This document shows positions 55,246 to 63,965 of a stretch of 64,000 nucleotides of DNA, one piece after another. Positions within the stretch are counted from its first letter, which is position 1. Every line of letters starts with the position of its first letter. The stretch spans positions 6,134,567-6,198,566 of the forward strand of contig NZ_CP037423.1 of the NCBI RefSeq assembly GCF_007754155.1, written 5' to 3'. The notes beneath the pieces were generated by a model. That model saw nothing but the letters and a program-made list of their open reading frames with translations. It was not told the DNA's origin and ran no database searches. The translations under genes and the position numbers were made by a program. This DNA is from Stieleria neptunia (GTDB lineage: Bacteria; Planctomycetota; Planctomycetia; Pirellulales; Pirellulaceae).

Positions 55246-56526
55246 CTAGGCCCAATTGCGTTCAGGCCGCACTCGCAATCGGTTTGCCTCGTCATCGTCA
55301 ATGAACGTCTCCGTCGACGGATCCATCCGCAGCGTCCGCTGCAGCAACCAGGACAACGCGGCGGCGTGGGACGCGGTGTGTGATCGACGCATGACGATGT
55401 GATTGGCGTTGGGCAGCTCACGTGACTTGACGCAGTCCAGGAAGTTCCGCGAGTGAGCTTCGACGTCCAGACCGGACTCTTTCTTCGGCAGTTGCGGCAA
55501 CCCTTTGCCGATCGATTCCGGTTGGATCACGATGCCCCCGCTGTCGCCGACTTCGACCGAGCCCTCGGTGCCTTCGAAACGAACCGGACAGGTGCCGAGC
55601 GATTGGACCCAGCCCGGCCGCTGGCCGAACGGAGTTTGCAAGAAATGGATTCTCAACTCCACGCCGTTTTCATAGCGTGCCGTGATGCCTGATTCATCGG
55701 GCGAGTATTCGACGGGAATCGTGTCATCGGATTGATTGGCCCACTGACACAGATCCACGGTATGGGCGCCCCAGTCCAGCAACCGCGCCCCGGAATCAAA
55801 TTCAACGTAACCGCGCCAGCGACCGTTGACGTACTCTTGGTTGAACGGTCTCCATGGGGCGGGGCCCAGCCACATATTCCAGTCGCACACGTTTGGATCC
55901 GGCGTCGGTTGTCCCGGCAACCAGGTCGTGTTGATTTCGGGCATGTAAACGGTCGCGTGCAGCTTCTGCAACTTCCCGAGCTTTCCGTTGTGAGCGAGTT
56001 CGACGGCTTGGGCAAAGTTCGCGACCGTGCGGCGTTGCGTCCCGGCTTGAAAGACACGCCCGGTTCGGGCAATGGTTTCGGAGAGTCGTTGGCACAGATC
56101 GATCGTGATCCCGCACGGCTTTTCACTGTAAACATCCTTGCCGGCATCGGCGGCTAGCATCGACGCGGTCGCATGCCAACGATCACCGGTCGCGATCAGC
56201 ACGGCATCGATGTCCTTGCGATCGAGCACACGTCGAAAATCGATCACGGTGTTGCAGTTCGAGTCGCCGTAATGCTGGTCGACCAGCTGTTTGCCTTGTT
56301 CGCGGCGGGTGGCCTGTACATCGGCGATGGTCACGCATTGGACGTCCGCGTGTTTCAGCATCCCCCCCAACACATAACGGCATCGGGGGCCGATGCCGAT
56401 CACGCCCAACCGAATGCGTTCGCTGGCGGCGGCACGGGCCGACCGAGTCTGCAGCGCAGTGCCCAATCCGAGAGGGGAAACAGCGGCAATGCCGGCGGCT
56501 TTCAAAAGAGTTCTTCGATTTGACAT
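55246..56526 (-). CDS. Gfo/Idh/MocA-family oxidoreductase with Tat-like signal
   Basis: 426 residues. The N-terminus MSNRRTLLKAAGIAAVSPLGLG is a twin-arginine-type signal as in many planctomycete secreted oxidoreductases. The Rossmann start LGVIGIGPRCRYVLGGML, then AVLIATGDRWHATASMLAADAGKDVYSEKPCG (EKP motif) and the GxFW-like MWLGPAPWRPFNQEYVNGRWR follow the family. A NAD(P)-dependent sugar or inositol oxidation, or retaining sugar-processing reaction, is likely; the substrate is unknown. ATG 56526 is the only sensible start. It is monocistronic. Confidence 0.9.
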   Translation of the reverse strand: MSNRRTLLKAAGIAAVSPLGLGTALQTRSARAAASERIRLGVIGIGPRCRYVLGGMLKHADVQCVTIADVQATRREQGKQLVDQHYGDSNCNTVIDFRRVLDRKDIDAVLIATGDRWHATASMLAADAGKDVYSEKPCGITIDLCQRLSETIARTGRVFQAGTQRRTVANFAQAVELAHNGKLGKLQKLHATVYMPEINTTWLPGQPTPDPNVCDWNMWLGPAPWRPFNQEYVNGRWRGYVEFDSGARLLDWGAHTVDLCQWANQSDDTIPVEYSPDESGITARYENGVELRIHFLQTPFGQRPGWVQSLGTCPVRFEGTEGSVEVGDSGGIVIQPESIGKGLPQLPKKESGLDVEAHSRNFLDCVKSRELPNANHIVMRRSHTASHAAALSWLLQRTLRMDPSTETFIDDDEANRLRVRPERNWA

Positions 56527-56639
56527 GACAATGGCGATCGGAAACGGGGGGGAGAGGCAGGGCTGGGAAGCAGAGACACCGATTATAGCAGCCGCAAAGC
56601 ATCCCCCATTCGCGCCACCTCCCCCATTCCGTCTTAATT

Positions 56640-56749
56640 GGTGCCACCCACCGTTTGCTGTTCATTCGATAGCATTCGATAGGTGCCACCCACTGTTTAG
56701 TTTTCGATAGGTGCCACCCACTGTTTAGTTTTCGATAGGTGCCACCCAC
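56640..56749 (+). repeat. REP-like cluster upstream of the RAYT gene (GGTGCCACCCAC x4)
   Basis: Four copies of GGTGCCACCCAC at 56640, 56682, 56710 and 56738. The last three are 28 bp apart, part of a 28-bp direct repeat (unit GGTGCCACCCACTG then TTTAGTTTTCGATA). Downstream of the transposase, the reverse complement GTGGGTGGCACC occurs. Confidence 0.9.
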
Positions 56750-56818
56750 TGTTTAGTTGACTCCTTTTCCGATCGAGGTAGAATCAAACCGCTAGCTGCA
56801 TCCGGGGAGGGATTTGTG

Positions 56819-57982
56819 ATGGGACGTCCGCTGCGTTCGGAACAAGTTGATCGTGATGAGGTATCGATTGTGCACGCCGTCCAACGGTGTGTTCGGCGTG
56901 CTTTTTTAGCTGGGGTCGACCAGGCGACCGGCAAGGACTACGGATTCAGGCGTGAGTGGATCCGGCGTCGAATGGAAGCTCTGGCGTCTGTGTTCGGCAT
57001 CGATGTGCTCTCCTACGCCGTGATGTCCAATCACATGCATCTGATCCTCCGCAATCGCCCCGACGTTGTCGGCGCGTGGACGGACCAGGAGGTCGCCATT
57101 CGGTGGCTGAAAGTCTTTCCCGGCCGTCGAATGGAAGAACATTTGGGTGAACCCACCGAAAACGAGGTTCAAATGTTGGTGTCCGATCGAGAGAGGCTTG
57201 CCGAAGTGCGTCGTCGCCTGTCGGATATCTCTTGGTTCATGCGTTCTTTGAGCGAACCGATTGCGCGGATGGCCAACCGGCAAGACGAGTGCACCGGCCG
57301 ATTTTGGGAAGGCCGATTCAAGCTGCAACGGATCACCGACGAGGCCGGCTTGCTGGCATGTGCGATGTACGTGGACCTCAATCCGGTCCGTGCAGCGATG
57401 GCGGAATCGCCCGATCAGTCTGTCCACACGTCCGGCTATGATCGGATCAAAGGAGAACAAGGTCAGGAAATCGATTCGGCCGCTTTTGATCTGGTTCCGG
57501 TTACGACGGAACAGGCTGGCGAAGAACGCCGCACCACGCCGGTAGATGAACTGCGTGAAAAGAAGCGGGCAAAAGGAAAGAATCCGACCGGTAAACGCAT
57601 CCGCCGCGACGGATGGCTGGCACCGTTGACGCTGGATGAGTCGACGCTTTCCAGCGACGCTCAACCGAACCAGGCCGGAGTGCGGGCGAGCGACAAGGGG
57701 TTTCTGGGGATCAGCCTGAAGGACTATGTTGAGCTTCTCCGTTGGACTGCCAAACAGAGTGAAGAAGGCGCGGGACGAGAGATACCGCCAAGATTGCAAG
57801 GTCTGGTTTCGCGTCTCGGAATCGACTTGTCGATGTGGCGCGATTTGGTCTGGAACTTCCAGCGTTACTTTGGCAACAGTTGCTGTGCGGGCTCACCGAG
57901 CGGCATGTCGCAGTTCGCCGAGTCGAGCGGCCGCAACTGGGTTAGGGGGCAGCGACGCGTCGCCGAGTGTTTCGCCGTCTAG
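56819..57982 (+). CDS. REP-associated tyrosine transposase (RAYT, IS200/IS605-like Y1 type)
   Basis: 387 residues from ATG 56819, with GGGGAGGG 7 bases upstream. The HUH-type site is YAVMSNHMHLIL (His 72, His 74), and the catalytic Tyr is in LLACAMYVDLNPVRA (Tyr 184). YxxNxxR spacing and DECTGRFWEGRFKLQRI match the family. It is longer than E. coli RAYT (about 165 residues); the C-terminal half carries a Lys/Arg-rich insert (EKKRAKGKNPTGKRIRRDG) and an added helical domain. It is flanked by oppositely oriented GTGGGTGGCACC motifs, the expected arrangement of a RAYT and its REPs. Single-strand cutting and joining at REP hairpins is the expected activity. Confidence 0.92.
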   Translation: MGRPLRSEQVDRDEVSIVHAVQRCVRRAFLAGVDQATGKDYGFRREWIRRRMEALASVFGIDVLSYAVMSNHMHLILRNRPDVVGAWTDQEVAIRWLKVFPGRRMEEHLGEPTENEVQMLVSDRERLAEVRRRLSDISWFMRSLSEPIARMANRQDECTGRFWEGRFKLQRITDEAGLLACAMYVDLNPVRAAMAESPDQSVHTSGYDRIKGEQGQEIDSAAFDLVPVTTEQAGEERRTTPVDELREKKRAKGKNPTGKRIRRDGWLAPLTLDESTLSSDAQPNQAGVRASDKGFLGISLKDYVELLRWTAKQSEEGAGREIPPRLQGLVSRLGIDLSMWRDLVWNFQRYFGNSCCAGSPSGMSQFAESSGRNWVRGQRRVAECFAV

Positions 57983-58161
57983 CAATTCTCCGCCCCGTAT
58001 CACTTCCGGCGGGCGCTTCAATCTTTTCAGCAAGCCACGGTCGCCTCTTGGCCGGGCCCCGGCATCATTGTAGGCCCCAGCGTCTGCAACTCATGTTTAG
58101 TGCGACTGACTGTCGATGCTACTCTCGGCTGTCACCTAGTGAGTGCCTGGGGCGCTAATCA

Positions 58162-58259
58162 GTGCGTGGCACCAAATGATAGCACCGCCAAATGCTGAGG
58201 ATGACAATAGGTGGGTGGCACCAACTAAGATGAGACAGCGGCGATCGGTGGGTGGCACC
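58162..58259 (-). repeat. REP-like cluster downstream of the RAYT gene (GTGGGTGGCACC x3)
   Basis: Motif copies at 58162 (GTGCGTGGCACC, one mismatch), 58211 and 58248, all reverse complements of the upstream copies. The gap between this gene and fmt contains no other gene. It also lies between convergent genes. Confidence 0.85.
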
Positions 58260-58312
58260 GGAAAAGATGAGGCACCGGCGTTTGAGTTGAATTGCGACGA
58301 ACAGAGAGGTGA

Positions 58313-59266
58313 TTAGAGGAATTGCGTTCCGCGTGCCAGTTGATAGCCGCGCTGGAACTCTTCACCGGTCATTTCGCGTTTGCCGGCCGGGCAGAGGGTG
58401 TCGATTCGCAAGGCACCATCGCCGGCCATTACCACCAATTCCTTGCCTCCGGTGATTTGTCCGGGCTGCAAATCGTCCGTCGGCTGCTCAACCGGCGTGA
58501 CCTTGAGGATGGTCAATCGAAGCGGTGGCTTGTTCTCTCGAACCTTGATCATCGAGAACGCGACCGGCCAGGGTTGCATGCCGCGTACGAGACAATCGAT
58601 CTCTCGGCAGCTTCGTTGCCAATCGACTTGCGCTTCTCGTTTGCTCAATCGCGGCGCTTTGGTCGCTCGCTCGGTGTCTTGGACTTCACCGATCGGCGAT
58701 TCGCCATCCCAACGCTCCAGTTCGTCGATGCTTTGCAGCACCAGGTCGACGCCGAGTTGTGAGAGTCGCTGTTCGAGTTGTCCCGACGTTTCATCATCGG
58801 CAATGGTGGTTCGCCGGGTGCCCAAGATCGGGCCGCCATCCAACTTCGGCGTCATGTGGATGACGCTGACACCGGTTTCGCGATCGCCGTTGAGCAGCGC
58901 TCGTTGGACCGGAGCGGCACCACGGTAGGCGGGCAACAGCGATCCGTGCAAATTGATGCCTCCCAAGTTCGACACTGCCAACGCGTCGGGTTTGAGGATT
59001 TGACCATAGTCGCAAACCACCAAGAGGTCGGGTTGAAGGGCTTTGAGCTGCCCAATCGCCTCGACGTCGTTGATACTAGCTGGATCCAGAATCGACAGTC
59101 CGTGCTGCGCGGCCCAGGTTCGCACCGGGGCCGGCGGAGGTCCCTTGCGGCTCTTGACCGGCGGTTCGGGTTTGGTGACGACGGCCAGCAGCGTGTGTCC
59201 GGAACGACGAATGGCTTCGAACGAAGGAACGGCGAACGGGCCGGTTCCCATGGTGATGATACGCAC
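58313..59266 (-). CDS. fmt: Methionyl-tRNA formyltransferase
   Basis: 317 residues from GTG 59266. Formyl-transfer core: GTGPFAVPSFEAI, the catalytic Asn and His in GGINLHGSLLPAYRGAAPVQRAL, and Asp in HMTPKLDGGPILG. The C-terminal domain is normal, with the CPAGKREMTGEEFQRGY region. It formylates initiator Met-tRNA using 10-formyl-THF. It lies 33 bases after def on the same strand, the usual partner. Confidence 0.97.
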   Translation of the reverse strand: MRIITMGTGPFAVPSFEAIRRSGHTLLAVVTKPEPPVKSRKGPPPAPVRTWAAQHGLSILDPASINDVEAIGQLKALQPDLLVVCDYGQILKPDALAVSNLGGINLHGSLLPAYRGAAPVQRALLNGDRETGVSVIHMTPKLDGGPILGTRRTTIADDETSGQLEQRLSQLGVDLVLQSIDELERWDGESPIGEVQDTERATKAPRLSKREAQVDWQRSCREIDCLVRGMQPWPVAFSMIKVRENKPPLRLTILKVTPVEQPTDDLQPGQITGGKELVVMAGDGALRIDTLCPAGKREMTGEEFQRGYQLARGTQFL

Positions 59267-59299
59267 GATGATGCTCTCTCCAGAAGACGCTGATTCGAT

Positions 59300-59884
59300 T
59301 CAGCAGTATTTGTTCGTCCAGTCGGCCAACCGTGCGATCAGCTGGTCATCGGGCGGAATCGATCCGGTCGCCTGCTTGGAGCGAAAATCGGTTTCCAATT
59401 CGTCGATGCCGGCTCCCAATTCCAGCGCCGCGTGCTCTCCCATGCGGTCGAAAAACAGGGTCCCGTCCAGGTGATCGATTTCGTGCAAGAAGACACGCGC
59501 CAAAAAACCTTCCAGCGTCGTTTCGATTGGGTTGCCTTTCATGTCGAACGCGCTGATGCGGATCGATTTGGGGCGGATCACGTCTCCGGTGAGCCCTGGC
59601 AATGAAAGACAGCCTTCTTCGCCCACTTCGCTACCCTTGGGACGGCTGACTTCGGGGTTCACGATCACGAACTCTTCGCCACTGCCTTTTTCACCGGTGG
59701 GATTTGCGACGAACATCCTCAGCGGCAGATCGACTTGGTTTGCCGCCAGTCCGACGCCCTTGGATTCGTACATCAAATCCAGCATCTCGTCAGCGATTTT
59801 TCGCAATTCGGCATCGACTCGCTTGATCGGCTTGCTGACATAGCGAAGTGTAGGATGGGGGTAGTAGATGATTTCGAGAGACAT
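59300..59884 (-). CDS. def: Peptide deformylase
   Basis: 194 residues. Motif 1 GVGLAANQV, motif 2 EGCLSLPG (Cys metal ligand) and motif 3 HEIDHLDG (His ligands, Glu base) are intact, so it is an active iron/zinc enzyme. It removes the formyl group from nascent proteins, partnering fmt downstream. Length is normal with a slight C-terminal extension. Confidence 0.97.
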   Translation of the reverse strand: MSLEIIYYPHPTLRYVSKPIKRVDAELRKIADEMLDLMYESKGVGLAANQVDLPLRMFVANPTGEKGSGEEFVIVNPEVSRPKGSEVGEEGCLSLPGLTGDVIRPKSIRISAFDMKGNPIETTLEGFLARVFLHEIDHLDGTLFFDRMGEHAALELGAGIDELETDFRSKQATGSIPPDDQLIARLADWTNKYC

Positions 59885-60313
59885 GACAGGCCACTATGCG
59901 ACAATGGTATTTGGACGAGGCCGGGAGGTGTGGAATCGCGTTGTGTGCAACACGACCGAGGCCCACATGGCTGGGAGAGGCTGGTTCCGCGGCAAGGTGA
60001 TCGGGTGGACCGCAGTGATCGAGTGTTTCGGCGACTGCTGCGGCCCCTAAGATGACCGATTCGTGGAGTTTTGTCATTCGGGCTTAGCCGGTATCCCTGG
60101 CCCCCTCTCGACATTTTGTCGTCCTTCAGCCACGATCCTGGCTATCCACCGCAACTCAATTCTCGATCCGAGACGCTGAGCCGACGGTAGGCATCCCCTG
60201 TGCTGGCACGATCCTGCCAGCACAAGTCGCGGCCTACCTGCAACACCTCGCCGACCGGACAACGTCGTGAGTCGAGTCCCCCTCCAACGATCCGCCGACC
60301 GCTGTTTTCGCCC
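59885..60313. other. Gene-free spacer between def (minus) and mch (plus)
   Basis: 429 bases with only short open frames lacking family marks. An inverted stretch, TGTGCTGGCA.GATCCTGCCAGCACA near 60200-60224 (CTGTGCTGGCACGATCCTGCCAGCACAAG), forms a hairpin upstream of mch and could be regulatory. Confidence 0.5.
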
Positions 60314-61270
60314 ATGGACTTTTCGCCCAATCAAGCTGCCGCCGCAATCTGGCACGGGCTGCGATCTGACCCTCTGGCGCGGGTCCAGCTGCATCGCGTT
60401 GCCGAAGCGACCGTGTTGGATTTCGGCGTGGAAACGCATGGCTCGATCCGGGCGGGATTGCAACTGGCGCAGGCCTGCATGGGCGGGCTGGGGCGAGTTT
60501 CGGTCGTTCCCTGCGACCGTGCCGCCTACGGCGTCGCCAATGCCGTTTTTGTCGAAACCGACTTCCCTCGACTCGGCTGCCTGGGCTGCCAATACGCGGG
60601 CTGGCCGGTCCAGTCGGACGACTACTTCGCGATGGGCAGTGGCCCGATGCGATTGTTGCGAGGCAAAGAAAAGATGCTGATCGAGCAAGGACTCAGGGAT
60701 CAGGGATCTGATTCAGCCTGCGGCATCTTGGAATCCGACAAACTGCCCTCGGCGTCGGCGATTGAAACGATCGCCGGGGACTGCGGCATCGCACCAAAAT
60801 CGCTGACCGTCGGGGTGGCTCCCAGCACCTCGATCGCCGGTTCGATTCAAATCGTCGCCCGCAGCGTCGAAACGGCCATGCACAAACTGGATGATCTGGA
60901 ATTTGACGTTCGAACCGTGATTTCGGCGACCGGCTCGGCTCCGCTGCCGCCGCCTGCCGGGCACGGAAACACGATCGCGGGGATCGGTCGCACCAACGAT
61001 GCGATGCTCTACGGTGCGACCGTTTCACTGTGGGTCGATTGCCCCGACGAGTCCATCGAGTCGATTCTGGACAAAATCCCCAGTTCCGCGTCGGCGGACC
61101 ATGGTCGCCCCTTTGCCGAGATTTTCGCTCAATACAATCACGATTTCTACGCGGTCGACCCGTCGCTGTTCAGCCCGGCAGTCGTCTCGATTGAGAACCT
61201 CCGCTCGGGGCGAACCTTCACCTCCGGACGAACCGTCACGGAGATTTTGCGAGAGTCCTTCGGCACATGA
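60314..61270 (+). CDS. mch: Methenyltetrahydromethanopterin cyclohydrolase
   Basis: 318 residues from ATG 60314; the upstream frame to 60200 runs through the hairpin spacer. Typical blocks: TVLDFGVETHGSIRAGLQLAQACMGGLG, FPRLGCLGCQYAGWPV, FAMGSGPMRLL and CGIAPKSLTVGVAPSTSIAGS. It hydrolyses methenyl-H4MPT to formyl-H4MPT in the tetrahydromethanopterin C1 pathway, known in Planctomycetes, methylotrophs and methanogens. Other genes of the pathway (fae, mtdB, fhcABCD) are not in this window. It overlaps the next gene by 4 bases. Confidence 0.93.
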   Translation: MDFSPNQAAAAIWHGLRSDPLARVQLHRVAEATVLDFGVETHGSIRAGLQLAQACMGGLGRVSVVPCDRAAYGVANAVFVETDFPRLGCLGCQYAGWPVQSDDYFAMGSGPMRLLRGKEKMLIEQGLRDQGSDSACGILESDKLPSASAIETIAGDCGIAPKSLTVGVAPSTSIAGSIQIVARSVETAMHKLDDLEFDVRTVISATGSAPLPPPAGHGNTIAGIGRTNDAMLYGATVSLWVDCPDESIESILDKIPSSASADHGRPFAEIFAQYNHDFYAVDPSLFSPAVVSIENLRSGRTFTSGRTVTEILRESFGT

Positions 61271-62196
61271 GCGGTTCGCCGCTCGCGTCGCGACGCCTGC
61301 TGATGCTCGGACCGGACAGCGGCTGGCACGCCGAACAGCTTCGAGACGCGGCTTGTCGGCAAGGCCATCGCTTGGACATCGCCCCCTGGGAGACGATCGC
61401 CGCACGCGTCGGTGAAGGCCAAACGCCAGTCTCGCTGCAGTCCGACCGACGGCAGCTGTCCGACTATGACGCGATTTTGACGCGAACGATGCCGGCCGGC
61501 TCGATGGAACAGATCACCTTCCGCCTGGCGGCGCTGCACGCCATCGCGGACCAATTGACCCCGCACCCAACCGCCATCGTGAATCCGCCCCGCGGGTTGG
61601 AGTGGTCGATCGACAAATTTGCAAGTCTGGCACGGTTGGCGAGTGCCGGATTGCCGACGCCCTCGACTCGTGTCGTACAATCTCGCGGTGAAGCGATGCA
61701 AGCGTTTGACGAATTGGGCGGTGACTGTGTGGTCAAGCCGATCTTCGGAGGCGAAGGCCGCGGCGTGATGAGGATCAGCGACGCCCAGCTTGCCTGGACC
61801 AGCTTCTCGACCCTCGAACAGTTGAAGGCCGTGCTTCAAATCCAATCCTTCGTACCACCGGGCGGCCGCGACACACGTTGGCTGGTCGTGGGCGAACAGG
61901 TGTTTGGCGTGCGTCGGCACAACCACCACTGCTTTCGATCCAATGTTTCCGCGGGAGCGACCTGTCAGCGGATCGAACTGGATGCGTGCGTGAAAGCGAC
62001 GGCCAAACGAATCACCGAACTGTTCGGGCTGGTGTTCGCTTCGGTCGACCTGATTGACAATGATCAGGGGCCACCGCTGTTCCTCGAAGTCAACGCGATC
62101 CCGGGCTGGAAAGGCGCCCAAAGCGTGATCGATGAGTCGATCGCCGAACACGTCATCAGCACACTGGTGGCTGAAACCGAAAGAGTGACAACATGA
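61267..62196 (+). CDS. RimK-like ATP-grasp ligase
   Basis: 309 residues. ATP-grasp features: DCVVKPIFGGEGRGVMRISD (ATP Lys and Gly loop), QSFVPPGGRDTRWLVVGEQVFG, and FASVDLIDND...FLEVNAIPGWKG with the metal-binding Asp/Glu/Asn. It resembles RimK-type glutamate ligases that often accompany tetrahydromethanopterin genes and may add an amino acid to the cofactor. It is coupled by 4-base overlaps both to mch before and to the AMP-ligase after. The exact substrate is an inference. Confidence 0.85.
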   Translation: MSGSPLASRRLLMLGPDSGWHAEQLRDAACRQGHRLDIAPWETIAARVGEGQTPVSLQSDRRQLSDYDAILTRTMPAGSMEQITFRLAALHAIADQLTPHPTAIVNPPRGLEWSIDKFASLARLASAGLPTPSTRVVQSRGEAMQAFDELGGDCVVKPIFGGEGRGVMRISDAQLAWTSFSTLEQLKAVLQIQSFVPPGGRDTRWLVVGEQVFGVRRHNHHCFRSNVSAGATCQRIELDACVKATAKRITELFGLVFASVDLIDNDQGPPLFLEVNAIPGWKGAQSVIDESIAEHVISTLVAETERVTT

Positions 62197-63893
62197 GCAC
62201 AGAAGTGCGCGACGGAAACGTCGCCTCGCGGCTTCGCATCATCGCCTCGTTGACCCCCGGAGCGATCGCGATTGCCGAACCGAGCGGACCGCCGGCCGAA
62301 GACGGACCGCGCAACTATGCCTTGACGACGTTCCAGAATCTTGACGAACGCACCGATTTGATCGCGCGGGGATTGGTCGCCTGGGGAGTCCGACCGGGAA
62401 TGCGGTTGGCGATGCTGGTGCCCTTCGGCGGACAGTTCATCGAACTGGTCTTTGCGCTATTGAAAGCCGGCGTGATCGTGGTGTTGATCGATCCGGGCAT
62501 CGGGCGGAAACACCTCGTGAAATGTTTGTCCGACGCTCGGCCCGATGGCTTTGTGGGGATTCCCAAAGCACAAGCGATTCGCACGTTGCTGCGACATCGT
62601 TTTCCGACCGCTGGTTGGAACGTCACCCTGGGGCGACGCTATTTCTGGGGCGGCAAAACACTTGAACAAATCATCCAGCTGGGTCGTGATGCGACGGTCG
62701 AAGGCGAAACGGCTGCACGAAAGACGCTCGAATTGCCCCTCATCAATCGCCCCGATCCGGCGGCGATCATCTTTACGACCGGCAGCACCGGGCCCCCCAA
62801 GGGCGTCTTGTACAGCCACGGAACGTTTCACGCACAAATCGATCGCATCCGCGAACGCTATGACATCCACCGCGGATCACGCGACCTGGCGTGTTTTCCA
62901 CTGTTCGGTTTGTTCGATGCCGTGATGGGCGTGACGACGATCATCCCCGACATGGATCCCACTCGTCCGGCCGACGTCGATCCGCGTCGCTTGATCGAAG
63001 CGGCACGGCAATGGGAGATCGACCAAGCCTTCGGCTCGCCCGCCCTTTGGAACACCGTCGTGCGGTGGTGCAATGAACACGGCGTCCAACGCCCCTTCCC
63101 CACGCTGAAACGCGTGCTCTCCGCCGGAGCCCCCGTGCCCGCGTCGACGATGGCCAAGCTGCGTGACTTGATCGCCGAAGACGGCGAGATCTTTACGCCC
63201 TACGGCGCCACCGAAGCGCTGCCGATCGCGTCGATCGAATCGCGCGAAGTGATCGCCGAAACCGGCCCGGCCGCAACCAAGGGCAAAGGCGTTTGCGTCG
63301 GCACCCGTTTTCAAGGCGTTCAGTGGAAAGTCATCGAGATCGACGACGGCCCCATCGAGACGATCGAACAAACCCAGGCATTGCCCACCCAAAAAATCGG
63401 CGAACTGATGGTCAGCGGTCCCATGGTGACGCGCAAGTATGTCGTCCGCGGTGATCAAAATCCGATGCACAAAGTCTTCGATGGAGACACGGTTTGGCAT
63501 CGCATGGGTGACGTCGGCTATCTCGATTCACGCGATCGGTTCTGGTTTTGCGGCCGAAAAGCCCATCGGGTTCGCGGCGGCAGCCGAACCTGGTTTACGG
63601 TCCCCTGCGAAGCGATCTTCAACGCCCATCGGCATGTCTATCGATCCGCGCTGGTGGGACGCGGCCAGCCTGGAAATCAAACGCCGGTGATGTTGATCGA
63701 ACCGATCCGCGAACATTGGCCGAAGTCCAAGCAAGATTCCCAGCGGCTGGTGGCCGAACTGTTGGATCTGGCCGCAAGAAACCCGATCACCCGAACGATC
63801 CAAGAAGTGATCATCCGCCGTGAACCGTTGCCGGTGGATATCCGACACAACAGCAAGATCTTTCGGGAAAAACTCGCCGACGAACTGCGTTGA
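62193..63893 (+). CDS. oleC: OleC-type AMP-dependent ligase (beta-lactone synthetase-like)
   Basis: 566 residues. Adenylate-forming motifs: IIFTTGSTGPPKGVLYSHGTFHAQ, YGATEALPIAS and GDVGYLDSRDRFWFCGRKAHRV. The Phe-Pro-Leu-Phe-Gly and the region CFPLFGLFDAVMG are typical of OleC rather than of acyl-CoA synthetases. OleC converts a beta-hydroxy acid to a beta-lactone in the synthesis of long-chain olefins. OleA, OleB and OleD are not in this window but may follow. It is the last gene of the mch operon here; the adenylation call is strong, the OleC call somewhat less. Confidence 0.85.
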   Translation: MSTEVRDGNVASRLRIIASLTPGAIAIAEPSGPPAEDGPRNYALTTFQNLDERTDLIARGLVAWGVRPGMRLAMLVPFGGQFIELVFALLKAGVIVVLIDPGIGRKHLVKCLSDARPDGFVGIPKAQAIRTLLRHRFPTAGWNVTLGRRYFWGGKTLEQIIQLGRDATVEGETAARKTLELPLINRPDPAAIIFTTGSTGPPKGVLYSHGTFHAQIDRIRERYDIHRGSRDLACFPLFGLFDAVMGVTTIIPDMDPTRPADVDPRRLIEAARQWEIDQAFGSPALWNTVVRWCNEHGVQRPFPTLKRVLSAGAPVPASTMAKLRDLIAEDGEIFTPYGATEALPIASIESREVIAETGPAATKGKGVCVGTRFQGVQWKVIEIDDGPIETIEQTQALPTQKIGELMVSGPMVTRKYVVRGDQNPMHKVFDGDTVWHRMGDVGYLDSRDRFWFCGRKAHRVRGGSRTWFTVPCEAIFNAHRHVYRSALVGRGQPGNQTPVMLIEPIREHWPKSKQDSQRLVAELLDLAARNPITRTIQEVIIRREPLPVDIRHNSKIFREKLADELR

Positions 63894-63965
63894 AACCAAG
63901 CGTCGTGGACGTCTCCGCCCGCCGACCCGCACGTCAACGCTGTGATGCATTTTTGGGGGTACAGA

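Noticed and set aside
56682..56749. Regular 28-bp direct repeats could suggest a CRISPR array
   Set aside because: The whole 28-bp unit is repeated with no unique spacers, and no cas genes are near; the REP/RAYT explanation fits.
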